From NCBI GenBank assembly GCA_012799265.1, contig JAAZLP010000014.1:1-15042 (forward strand): 15,042 nucleotides of DNA. The letters are read 5' to 3'. Numbering within the stretch: the stretch's first letter is position 1; every line of letters starts with the position of its first letter. Shown here in pieces: positions 6,233 to 13,782 of the stretch. The notes beneath the pieces are model-generated. The model was not told the DNA's origin and ran no database searches. It saw only the letters and a program-made list of their open reading frames with translations. The position numbers and the translations under genes are program-made. Origin of the DNA: Phyllobacteriaceae bacterium (lineage in GTDB: Bacteria; Pseudomonadota; Alphaproteobacteria; Rhizobiales; Devosiaceae).

Positions 6233-8023
6233 TCAGCTCTGAACGTTGAGACGCAGGCTCAGCTCGCGCAGCTGCTTGTTGTCAGCTGGGCTCGGCGCAC
6301 CCATCAACAGGTCTTCGGCCTGCTGGTTCATCGGGAAGGCCGTGATCTCACGCAGGTTCTGTACGCCGCAGAGCAGCATGACAATGCGGTCGATACCGAA
6401 GGCAGCGCCACCATGCGGCGGAGCGCCATACTGGAACGCGCGGTAGAGCCCGCCGAACTGGGCTTCCACCTCTTCACGCGACTTACCGGTCAATTCGAAA
6501 GCCTTGACCATGGTCTCCGGCTCCTGGTTACGAATCGACCCGGAGGCGATTTCGTAGCCATTGCAGACGGCGTCATACTGATAGGCCTTGAGCGACAGCG
6601 GATCGGCTGAGTCCAGCGCTTCCAGACCACCCTGCGGCATCGAGAACGGGTTGTGCGCGAAGTCGATGCGCTTTTCTTCCTCGCTCCATTCGTAGAACGG
6701 GAAGTCGACGATCCAGCACAGAGCGTACTGCTCGGTATCCACCACGCCGAGATCGGTGCCGACCTTGGTGCGGGCTTCGCCAGCAAACTTGTAGAACTTC
6801 TCGGGGCGCCCAGCGACGAAGAAGACAGCGTCGCCATCTTCGAGGCCGAGCTGAGCCTTGAGGGCCGCGGTGCGCTCTTCGCCGATATTCTTGGCAATCG
6901 GGCCGGAGCCGGCGCCATCCTTGAAGAAGATATAGCCAAGGCCAGGCTGGCCCTCGCCCTGCGCCCAGGCGTTCATGCGATCGCAGAAGGCACGGCCGAT
7001 CGGCTCGGCGCCTGCCTTGTTCTTGGTCGGAATCGCCCAGACCTCAACCTTCGGATCCGCTTCGATCTGGTTTGCGAAGACCTTGAAGCCGGAACCGGCG
7101 AAGTGCTCGGTCACGCCCTGAATTTCGATCGGGTTACGGAGGTCCGGCTTGTCGGAGCCATACTTGCGGATGGCGGTGTCGTAGGGAATACGCGGCCAGT
7201 TCTTGGTGACGCGCTTGCCTTCGGCAAACTGCTCGAACACCGAGGTCATGACCGGCTCGACGGTTTCCCAGATGTCTTCCTGGGTGACGAAGCTCATTTC
7301 GAGGTCGAGCTGATAGAACTCGCCCGGCAGGCGAGCGGCACGCGGGTCCTCGTCGCGAAAGCACGGGGCAACCTGGAAATAGCGGTCAAAGCCAGCAACC
7401 ATCAGGAGCTGCTTGTACTGCTGCGGTGCCTGCGGCAGGGCGAAGAACTTGCCGGGGTGGATACGGCTCGGGACGAGGAAGTCACGAGCGCCCTCCGGTG
7501 AAGAGGCGGTGAGAATCGGGGTCGAAAACTCGGTGAACCCTGCCTCACCCATGCCGGCGCGCATGGCAGAAATGATCTTGGTGCGCTTGACGATATTGTT
7601 GTGCAGCTTCTCGCGACGCAGATCGAGGAAGCGATAGCGCAGGCGTACGTCTTCCGGATATTCCTGCTCGCCGAAAACCGGCAGCGGGAGTTCCTTGGCC
7701 TGCGACAGCACTTCGATGTCGCGGATGAAGATTTCCACTTCACCGGTCGAGATGTTCGGGTTGACCGCAGCGGCGTCGCGACGCTTCACTTCACCATCGA
7801 TACGCAACACCCATTCGGAACGCACTTTTTCCGCCAGCGGGAAGGCCGCAGAATCCGGATCGATCACGCACTGGGTGACGCCATAATGGTCACGCAGGTC
7901 GATAAACAGCAGGCCGCCATGGTCACGAACGCGGTGTACCCAGCCGCTGAGACGGACATTATTGCCGGCATCGCCAGCCGTAAGGGCGCCACAGGTGTGG
8001 GTGCGATAGCGATGTATGGTCAT
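6233..8023 (-). CDS. aspS: Aspartyl-tRNA synthetase (probably non-discriminating)
   Basis: This class II synthetase charges tRNA-Asp (596 aa, a normal bacterial length). The OB-fold anticodon domain (about 15-110) contains RVRDHGGLLF. Motif 1 surrounds FTEFSTPIL (163-171). Motif 2 is FRDEDPRAARLPGEFYQLD (222-240). The bacterial GAD insertion is at about 290-420. Motif 3 is GGAAFGIDRIVML (538-550). I chose the ATG at 8021-8023 because the family begins MxxHRYRTHxCG. The in-frame ATG at 8077 would add 18 atypical residues and would lie upstream of the transcription start predicted from a consensus TTGACA at 8091-8096. His35 in RDHGG is the residue associated with non-discriminating enzymes that also make Asp-tRNA-Asn for GatCAB. 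That specificity is inference. Confidence 0.96.
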   Translation of the reverse strand: MTIHRYRTHTCGALTAGDAGNNVRLSGWVHRVRDHGGLLFIDLRDHYGVTQCVIDPDSAAFPLAEKVRSEWVLRIDGEVKRRDAAAVNPNISTGEVEIFIRDIEVLSQAKELPLPVFGEQEYPEDVRLRYRFLDLRREKLHNNIVKRTKIISAMRAGMGEAGFTEFSTPILTASSPEGARDFLVPSRIHPGKFFALPQAPQQYKQLLMVAGFDRYFQVAPCFRDEDPRAARLPGEFYQLDLEMSFVTQEDIWETVEPVMTSVFEQFAEGKRVTKNWPRIPYDTAIRKYGSDKPDLRNPIEIQGVTEHFAGSGFKVFANQIEADPKVEVWAIPTKNKAGAEPIGRAFCDRMNAWAQGEGQPGLGYIFFKDGAGSGPIAKNIGEERTAALKAQLGLEDGDAVFFVAGRPEKFYKFAGEARTKVGTDLGVVDTEQYALCWIVDFPFYEWSEEEKRIDFAHNPFSMPQGGLEALDSADPLSLKAYQYDAVCNGYEIASGSIRNQEPETMVKAFELTGKSREEVEAQFGGLYRAFQYGAPPHGGAAFGIDRIVMLLCGVQNLREITAFPMNQQAEDLLMGAPSPADNKQLRELSLRLNVQS

Positions 8024-8090
8024 GTCTGTGCTCGAAATTGCTAGGAATTGGGAGGATTTTGGGCGGGAAGAGCGCATGGCATCAGCCGCT

Positions 8091-8096
8091 TGTCAA
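8091..8096 (-). promoter_or_regulatory. Candidate -35 element of aspS
   Basis: The minus strand reads a consensus TTGACA, 67 bases upstream of the aspS ATG. The -10 at 17-18 bases spacing (GCTCTT or CTCTTC) is poor, which is common in alphaproteobacterial promoters. If used, it puts the start of transcription near 8060 and rules out the ATG at 8077. Confidence 0.35.
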
Positions 8097-8206
8097 GTTG
8101 CGGCGCATAGCGGCTTTTTAGCCTTTACCGCAAGGGAAATCGACTGTGGAGCAATCTCGTCACACCTGCTAGGAACAATCTTGACTATTTTTGGACGGCT
8201 GACGGT

Positions 8207-9376
8207 ATGGACCTCATTGTATCCACAGATGTGCTCGCTGCGTTTTGTGAACGCGCTGCAAAATTCGAATTTGTGACGGTGGATACCGAATTTCTGCGAG
8301 AGACCACCTATTGGCCGCGGCTGTGCTTGATTCAGGTTGCGACGAATGACGAGGCAGTACTGATTGATCCATTGGCGCCTGACATCAAGCTCGCGCCGTT
8401 CTTCGCCCTGCTCGCCAACCCCAATGTGACCAAGGTTTTCCACGCCGCAAGGCAGGACATCGAAATCTTCGTCAAGCTGACCGGTGCCGTGCCGCACAAC
8501 ATCTTTGATACACAGGTGGCCGCCAGTGTCTGCGGCTTTGGCGACAGCGCATCCTATGACAGCCTCGTGCGCGGCATTTGCCATGTTGAGCTCGACAAGT
8601 CGTCGCGCTTCACCGACTGGTCGGCCCGTCCGCTGACGGACAAACAGCTGAACTACGCGCTGGCTGACGTCACCTATCTCCGCGACATCTATCGCGAGCT
8701 GCGCAAGCAGGTCGAGGCGACCCGCCGCTGGGACTGGGTCGAAGACGAACTCGGTGTGCTGCGCAGCATCGACACCTATGTGGTCAAGCCGGAGCAGGCC
8801 TGGGAACGGTTGAAGATGAAATTCAACCGTCCGCGCGATCTGGCAGCGCTCAAAGTGCTCGCCCAGTGGCGCGAACGACGCGCTCAGGAGACTGACCAGC
8901 CGCGCAGCCGCATCCTCAAGGACGACGTCCTCGGGGAATTGGCGACGCAACGTCCCTTGACCCCCGACGCCTTTGAAAAGCTCCGCGCTGTACCGCGCGC
9001 CTTTGGCCGCAGCAGCGCTGCCGGGGAAATCATCGCCTTGCTCAAGGAAGTTGAAGCACTGCCCAAGTCGGCGCTGCCGGCCATGCCCGAGCGCTATCGT
9101 GGCCCGTCGCCGAAGGGTGCCGTAGGCGACCTCGTTCGCGTGCTCCTCAAGGCGGTTGCCGAGCAGCATGGCGTCGCCGCGCGCATCATCGCGACTTCGG
9201 ATGAAATCGACGCCTTGGTGCTGGATGACGATGCCGACGTCCCTGCCCTCAAAGGCTGGCGGCGCAAGCTGTTTGGCGAGAAGGCGCTGGCCATCAAGCA
9301 CGGCCGAATTGGTCTTGTTGCCACTCGCAAGGGCATCATCGAATTCGCCGTCAATCAGGCCGAAGCGGCGGAATAG
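8207..9376 (+). CDS. rnd: Ribonuclease D
   Basis: This 3'-5' exoribonuclease (389 aa) is involved in tRNA 3' processing. All DEDDy catalytic residues are visible: Asp26 and Glu28 (VDTEFLRE), Asp84 (FHAARQDIE), and Tyr150 with Asp154 (YALADVTYL). An HRDC domain follows at about 210-290, and a C-terminal helical region extends to the end. The start MDLIVSTDVL fits family N-termini; the Shine-Dalgarno is weak. The gene is divergent from aspS across a 183-base gap. The rnd gene next to aspS and ahead of ppx-ppk is a conserved alphaproteobacterial neighbourhood. There is no obvious terminator after the stop, so the damaged toxin-antitoxin pair downstream may be read through. Confidence 0.96.
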   Translation: MDLIVSTDVLAAFCERAAKFEFVTVDTEFLRETTYWPRLCLIQVATNDEAVLIDPLAPDIKLAPFFALLANPNVTKVFHAARQDIEIFVKLTGAVPHNIFDTQVAASVCGFGDSASYDSLVRGICHVELDKSSRFTDWSARPLTDKQLNYALADVTYLRDIYRELRKQVEATRRWDWVEDELGVLRSIDTYVVKPEQAWERLKMKFNRPRDLAALKVLAQWRERRAQETDQPRSRILKDDVLGELATQRPLTPDAFEKLRAVPRAFGRSSAAGEIIALLKEVEALPKSALPAMPERYRGPSPKGAVGDLVRVLLKAVAEQHGVAARIIATSDEIDALVLDDDADVPALKGWRRKLFGEKALAIKHGRIGLVATRKGIIEFAVNQAEAAE

Positions 9377-9396
9377 TTGAGGTCTGGCGCCTGGGC

Positions 9397-9718
9397 ATGC
9401 TAAATACTGGGTACGTCCGAACTCAAGCGCGATGAACTGCTGACCAAGCTTCGTGCCCTTCGGCCGACGCTTGAGCGCGATGGCGTCAAGCACATGACGC
9501 TATTCGGCTCGCGCGCTCGAATGGATCATCGTGCGGACAGCGATGTCGATTTGATGATCGAAGTGGATGATACCAAATCCTTCTCTATGCTCGATCTGGT
9601 CGGCATTGGTCATGTCGTTGAAGATGGACTGGGCCTACAGGCAAACATCTTCATGAAGCGCAGTGTGGATAAGCCTTTCCTTGATGAGACAAAACCCGAC
9701 CTGGTGTCGGTGTTCTGA
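9397..9718 (+). pseudogene. MNT-type minimal nucleotidyltransferase antitoxin, start lost by an apparent frameshift
   Basis: The open frame from 9404 to 9718 encodes a complete MNT domain. An N-terminal helix ELKRDELLTKLRALRPTLER is followed by the nucleotidyltransferase signature GSRARMDHRADSDVDL (GSxAR...SDxD intact) and a family-like C-terminus. The frame has no ATG, GTG or TTG before the internal ATG at 9494, which would delete the first helix. An ATG at 9397-9399 lies one base out of frame. Removing one G from the GGG at 9409-9411 would give a continuous 106-residue protein starting MLNTGTSELKRDELL. This suggests a one-base insertion, a sequencing error, or rare initiation at CTG 9407 or ATA 9404. 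MntA-like proteins adenylylate HEPN toxins; the HEPN partner starts at the overlapping TGATG. Codon use is less GC-rich than in rnd. Confidence 0.75.
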
Positions 9719-10083
9719 TGACGAGACGGACTATCTTTCGGCTGAGAGATATCAAGGAGGCGATCGGGCGGATCCGTAACCTTCTCAGCGGAAAGAGATT
9801 CGATGACATGTACTCTGATCCTGACATTCGGGCCGCCTACTAGCGGTACCTAGAGATCGCGAGCGAAGCCTCCCGCCATCTGCCGGATAGCCTCAAGCAG
9901 GCCCATGGTGCAGATTTCCCTTGGCGCAACGTGGCGGACTTGGGCAACGTTCTGCGCCATACGTATCATCGATCTGATGCAAAGGCGCTTTGGGATGTTT
10001 ACACCAACGACCTTGATGCGCTCGAACTCGCAATCGACGCGATGATACTCGACCTCAGCAGTCACGAAGGCTCTCAGACTTAG
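9718..10083 (+). pseudogene. HEPN/DUF86 (HepT-like) toxin with an internal TAG
   Basis: Reading from the ATG at 9718-9720 gives 41 codons, an in-frame TAG at 9841-9843, and then 79 more codons in the same frame to a TAG at 10081. Both halves read as one DUF86 protein: MTRRTIFRLRDIKEAIGRIR before the stop; RYLEIASEASRHLP, DFPWRNVADLGNVLRHTYH and a typical W/L-rich C-terminus after it. The TAG falls where family members often have Glu before RxLEI, so GAG to TAG is the likely change. The usual RNxxxHxY motif appears as GNVLRHTY; I recall GNxLRHxY in other DUF86 proteins, so that is not clear decay. As written only the first helix would be made. The frequent AGA codons and lower GC suggest acquisition from elsewhere. 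The 3' end overlaps the ppx stop. Confidence 0.8.
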
Positions 10084-11615
10084 CCGATCTCGACGCGCGA
10101 CTCACTGTGGCCCGCCACTTCCGAGAACTGCCGGAGGCGGTTGCGCAGGTGGTCGCCGGCGAGGAAGGCAAGATCGGACGGCAGGTGCAGCACCAACGCC
10201 GCGCCATCCAGCGAGAAACGGATGCGCGATAGAATCCCGGGCATGGCTGCTGTCATGGGGTAGGCGACGCGGAAGAGAGCGCCAATCAGACGCGCACGGG
10301 CCGTTAGAGACGGGTTGCCCAGGGAGACAAGGCCGTTCGCCTCCTTCGACTTGAGCCCGTCATAACGCACTGCCATGGTCTGGGCTAGGAAGGACCGGCT
10401 GGGATGGTCCACCCCGGTCAGCGAGCCATAGGCAACAGCGTCGACGCTCTGGGCACCGCGATAATCAGGATGGGAACGCCAGCCGATATCGGCGAGCAGC
10501 GCTGCCACAATGCGCAGACGCCGCTCCTCAGGCGTCTCGTCCCGGCCCACGGCTTCCAGATATTGCGTGGTGAAGTCGATGAGGTCATTGGCGTGCGCTG
10601 GCGAGCGCGAACGGAGGACGGATAGTTCCTCGGCGCCCTGGATCAACGGATCGATCGCCCTTTCCCGATCGTCCAGTATCCCAAAGAGGTAGCCTTCGCG
10701 TACGCCAAGCGCAGAAAATACCACGCTGGAGAAGCGTCCGGTTTTCAGGATTTCTGCGAGGACCGCGGCGCCGAACGGCACCAATTCGCGGCGGGAGTTG
10801 CTCACGAGGTTTGCACCCGGATAGGACTTCAGCAGGTCCTCGGCGACGATTTCCTCGCAGAAGGCGATCATGTCGCGGGCTTTCACCACGTAGTCTTGCA
10901 CCATCTGCAGGGGGTATTTCGTCTGGGTCTGGTGAAGCTTGGCTAGCGAGCGCCAGGTGCCGCCGATGGCAGCGAATTGGCCGCCGGGCTCTGTCTGGGC
11001 CAGGATCGACCGGCTCAGCGCCTTGCGAACGATCTCAGAGGCTTTTTGTGGCGATCCGTCCGAATCGTCCTGCAGGCGGATGACACCGAGCTCAAAGCTC
11101 TCGCCCGCGGTATCGGTGCCTCCGACAATGGCCGAAAATTCGAGACTGCCGCCACCGAGGTCGCCGACGATGCCGGCAAAACCGGGAATGCCAGCGACGA
11201 CGCCGAGAGCCGCGTAGTGGGCCTCTTCTTCGCCACTGAGCACACGGACCGGGGTTTCCATGATCTTTTCGACGTCAGCGACGAACTCGTCCCTGTTGCT
11301 TGCTGCGCGGACGGCTGAGGTTGCCAGCAGGTAGATTTTCCCCACCCGCATCATTTTCGCGACCAGGGCAAAGCGTTTGATGGCGTCGATGGCCTGGGCC
11401 ATGCTGGGCGCGGAAAGCTTACCCGTCTTGGCAATGCCGCGGCCAAGGGCGCAGGAAGCCTTTTCGTTATACAGCGGCGTCAGCGCCCGAGCATGGCGCT
11501 CATAGACAACCAGTCGCACCGAGTTCGACCCGATATCGAGAACCGCCACAGGCCGGGCGCCCTTGATGCGCCCCTGTGCAGTGGGATCGGCGTCGACGCC
11601 CCAGAACTGTGTCAA
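10080..11615 (-). CDS. ppx: Ppx/GppA-family exopolyphosphatase
   Basis: This enzyme removes terminal phosphate from polyphosphate (511 aa, usual for alphaproteobacterial Ppx). It belongs to the ASKHA fold: phosphate loop 1 AVLDIGSNSVRL (24-35), ATSAVRAASNRDEF (98-111), the catalytic acidic stretch SGEEEAHYAALG (127-138) and phosphate loop 2 GDLGGGSLEF (151-160). A helical C-terminal domain extends to the end. The start is TTG at 11613-11615, one base after the ppk stop, with GAGG 6-7 bases upstream inside the end of ppk. The next possible start (GTG, codon 23) would leave loop 1 nearly at the N-terminus. Family members may also hydrolyse pppGpp, but next to ppk polyphosphate is the natural substrate. 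Its stop (10080-10082) overlaps the stop of the convergent HEPN remnant. Confidence 0.94.
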   Translation of the reverse strand: MTQFWGVDADPTAQGRIKGARPVAVLDIGSNSVRLVVYERHARALTPLYNEKASCALGRGIAKTGKLSAPSMAQAIDAIKRFALVAKMMRVGKIYLLATSAVRAASNRDEFVADVEKIMETPVRVLSGEEEAHYAALGVVAGIPGFAGIVGDLGGGSLEFSAIVGGTDTAGESFELGVIRLQDDSDGSPQKASEIVRKALSRSILAQTEPGGQFAAIGGTWRSLAKLHQTQTKYPLQMVQDYVVKARDMIAFCEEIVAEDLLKSYPGANLVSNSRRELVPFGAAVLAEILKTGRFSSVVFSALGVREGYLFGILDDRERAIDPLIQGAEELSVLRSRSPAHANDLIDFTTQYLEAVGRDETPEERRLRIVAALLADIGWRSHPDYRGAQSVDAVAYGSLTGVDHPSRSFLAQTMAVRYDGLKSKEANGLVSLGNPSLTARARLIGALFRVAYPMTAAMPGILSRIRFSLDGAALVLHLPSDLAFLAGDHLRNRLRQFSEVAGHSESRVEIG

Positions 11616-11616
11616 T

Positions 11617-13782
11617 CTAAGCCTCGTCGCTCTCCATGCCGCCGGCGCTACCGCGTCCAGACAACGAAGGGTTGGTCATGAAGTAGTCATGGGCATTAAA
11701 CGGCTCTTCGCCATCCGACAAGCGCACACGATGCGAACTGCCGTCCGGCAAAACGTCCCAGCTCTGCTGATTGTCCTTGAGGTAGGCCACCATAATCTGG
11801 TCGAGGATCTGTTTATGGACCGTCTTGTTGAGGATCGGCACCATGACTTCCACGCGCCCATCGAGGTTCCGTCCCATGAGGTCGGCCGAAGAAATATAGA
11901 CCTTGGCACGCGGGGACGGCATCACCTCGCCATTGCCAAAGCAATAGATGCGGCTGTGCTCAAGGAAGCGCCCCACGACCGATTTGACGCGGATATTATC
12001 CGAGAAACCGGGGATGCCGGGGCGCAGACAGCAGATGCCGCGCACAATCAGCTCAACCTTCACGCCGGCCTGGCTGGCATCGTAAAGCGCGTCGATAACC
12101 TGTGGATCGACCAGTGAGTTCATCTTCAGGAGGATATGCGCCGGCTGCCCCGAACGGGCCAGTTCGATCTCGCGGCTGATGCCTTCCATCAGCGTTTCGC
12201 GCAGATTGACCGGAGACACCGCGATGGTTTCGAGTTCGGTCGGGCGCGCATAGCCGGTGATGAAGTTGAAAACGCGCGCCACGTCGCGGGTCACGGCCGG
12301 ATCAATGGTGAAATAACTGAGATCAGTATAAATCTTGGCGGTGATCGGGTGATAATTGCCCGTGCCGATATGACAATAGCTGACGAGCTTGCCCTTCTCA
12401 CGCCGGACGACCTGGCTCATCTTCGCGTGAGTCTTGAGCTCAATGAAGCCGAAGACCACCTGGGCCCCTGCCCGCTCCAGATCGCGCGCCCAGCGGATAT
12501 TAGCCTCTTCATCGAAGCGTGCCTTGAGTTCTACCAGACATGTCACCGACTTGCCGGCCTCGGCGGCCATGATGAGCGCGCGAACGATCGGGCTGTCCGA
12601 CGAGGTGCGGTAGAGCGTCTGCTTGATGGCAACGACGTCCGGGTCACGCGCCGCCTGCATGAGGAACTGTGCGACGACGTCAAAGCTCTCGAACGGATGG
12701 TGGACGAGAATGTCCTTGGCGCGGATGGCGGCAAAGCTGTCGCCATTATAGTCGCGGATGCGCTCGGGGAAGCGCGCGTGGTAGGGCGGGAACTTGAGAT
12801 CCGCGCGGTCGACATCGCAAATCTTGCGGGCGTCGGCGAGGCCGAGGAAACCCTGCACCTCGAACACTTCCGCTTCCTTGACCCCGAGCTGCTCGCCAAT
12901 CTGGCGCTTGAGCGCACGCGGCATCGAGCGCTCAATCTCAAGCCGGATAACCTGACCGCGACGGCGCTGCCGCAGCGCAGATTCGAACTCCACCACCAGG
13001 TCGGCAGCTTCGTCGTCGATTTCGATTTCACTGTCGCGGATGATCCGGAAGGCGCCTGAGCCGACAACTTCGTGTCCCGGGAACATCTTGTGAAAGAAGA
13101 GCTTGACCAGCGTGTCGATGGTCACGACCTCCGATCGGCCTTCTGAAACAAGGCCAGTGGGCAGGTTGATGAAGCGATCGAGATTGCCCGGAATGCGGAC
13201 GAGCGCCGTGAGGGGCTGGTCGCTATTGGGGCGCTTGAGTTCGAAGGCGAGCGCAAGCCCGAGATTCGGGATGAACGGGAATGGGTGCGCGGGGTCGACG
13301 GCGATCGGGGTCAGGACCGGGAAAATCTCTTCCCGGAACAGCTTTTGCAGATAGGAAACCTGTTCGGGGCTTAGGTCGCCGGTCTCGTGGATGACGACGT
13401 TCTGCGCGAAAAGCTCTTCGCGCAGGTTTTGCCAGTGATCCTGCTGTTCAAGCTGGAGGTGTTGAGCCAGCGTGGCAATTTCTTCGAGCTGCTCGCTTGG
13501 CGAGAGGCCGTCTGCGCTCTGCTTGGCGAGGCCCGCACGGATCTGGCCTTTGATGCCGGCGACGCGCACCATGTAGAATTCGTCGAGATTATTCGCGGAG
13601 ATGGAGACGAAACGCAGCCGCTCCAGCAGCGGATGAGACGGGTTGCCTGCTTCTTCCAGCACGCGCATGTTGAACTGCAGCCAGCTGACCTCGCGATTGA
13701 CGAAGCGCGCCGGGCTCCGACGCAGCGCCTCGACGTCCGGAACCGCACCCTCAGCCTCAGCAAACTCCCCTACTTCATTCAT
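11617..13782 (-). CDS. ppk: Polyphosphate kinase (PPK1)
   Basis: The enzyme transfers the ATP gamma-phosphate reversibly to polyphosphate (721 aa, normal). The N-terminal domain begins RFVNREVSWLQFNMRVL (27-43), followed by the head domain. The two PLD-like C-terminal domains carry the phosphohistidine in THAKM (His452, equivalent to E. coli His435) and the second conserved histidine in GRFLEHSRIY (His609). YCHIGTGNYH (469-478) and the arginine-rich pocket RGICCLRPGI (581-590) are intact. The ATG at 13780-13782 overlaps the end of hdaA by 8 bases, and ppx starts one base after the ppk stop, so the genes are likely cotranscribed and translationally coupled. A tail of about 20 Gly/Ser-rich residues after the domain is not conserved in the family. 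Confidence 0.97.
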   Translation of the reverse strand: MNEVGEFAEAEGAVPDVEALRRSPARFVNREVSWLQFNMRVLEEAGNPSHPLLERLRFVSISANNLDEFYMVRVAGIKGQIRAGLAKQSADGLSPSEQLEEIATLAQHLQLEQQDHWQNLREELFAQNVVIHETGDLSPEQVSYLQKLFREEIFPVLTPIAVDPAHPFPFIPNLGLALAFELKRPNSDQPLTALVRIPGNLDRFINLPTGLVSEGRSEVVTIDTLVKLFFHKMFPGHEVVGSGAFRIIRDSEIEIDDEAADLVVEFESALRQRRRGQVIRLEIERSMPRALKRQIGEQLGVKEAEVFEVQGFLGLADARKICDVDRADLKFPPYHARFPERIRDYNGDSFAAIRAKDILVHHPFESFDVVAQFLMQAARDPDVVAIKQTLYRTSSDSPIVRALIMAAEAGKSVTCLVELKARFDEEANIRWARDLERAGAQVVFGFIELKTHAKMSQVVRREKGKLVSYCHIGTGNYHPITAKIYTDLSYFTIDPAVTRDVARVFNFITGYARPTELETIAVSPVNLRETLMEGISREIELARSGQPAHILLKMNSLVDPQVIDALYDASQAGVKVELIVRGICCLRPGIPGFSDNIRVKSVVGRFLEHSRIYCFGNGEVMPSPRAKVYISSADLMGRNLDGRVEVMVPILNKTVHKQILDQIMVAYLKDNQQSWDVLPDGSSHRVRLSDGEEPFNAHDYFMTNPSLSGRGSAGGMESDEA

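Noticed and set aside
8024..8077. Upstream ATG adding 18 residues to AspRS
   Set aside because: The added residues do not resemble the family N-terminus and lie before the transcription start implied by TTGACA at 8091-8096.
8101..8125. Short GGCT-TTTT-AGCC hairpin in the aspS-rnd gap
   Set aside because: A four-base stem is expected by chance and it lacks a position that suggests function.
8181..8209. TTGACT as a -35 for rnd
   Set aside because: At 17 bases spacing the -10 would fall on the rnd start codon, so transcription would begin inside the gene. The real promoter must be further upstream.
8093..9493. Minus-strand open frame of 466 codons opposite rnd
   Set aside because: It mirrors the full-length RNase D with intact DEDDy residues and has no family features of its own.
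9841..9843. Programmed read-through or selenocysteine/pyrrolysine-type recoding of the TAG
   Set aside because: No associated structure or recoding gene is visible, and the partner gene is also damaged, so simple decay explains both.
9850..10065. Minus-strand 71-codon frame in the toxin region
   Set aside because: It is the reverse of the HEPN reading frame, whose conserved motifs are on the plus strand.
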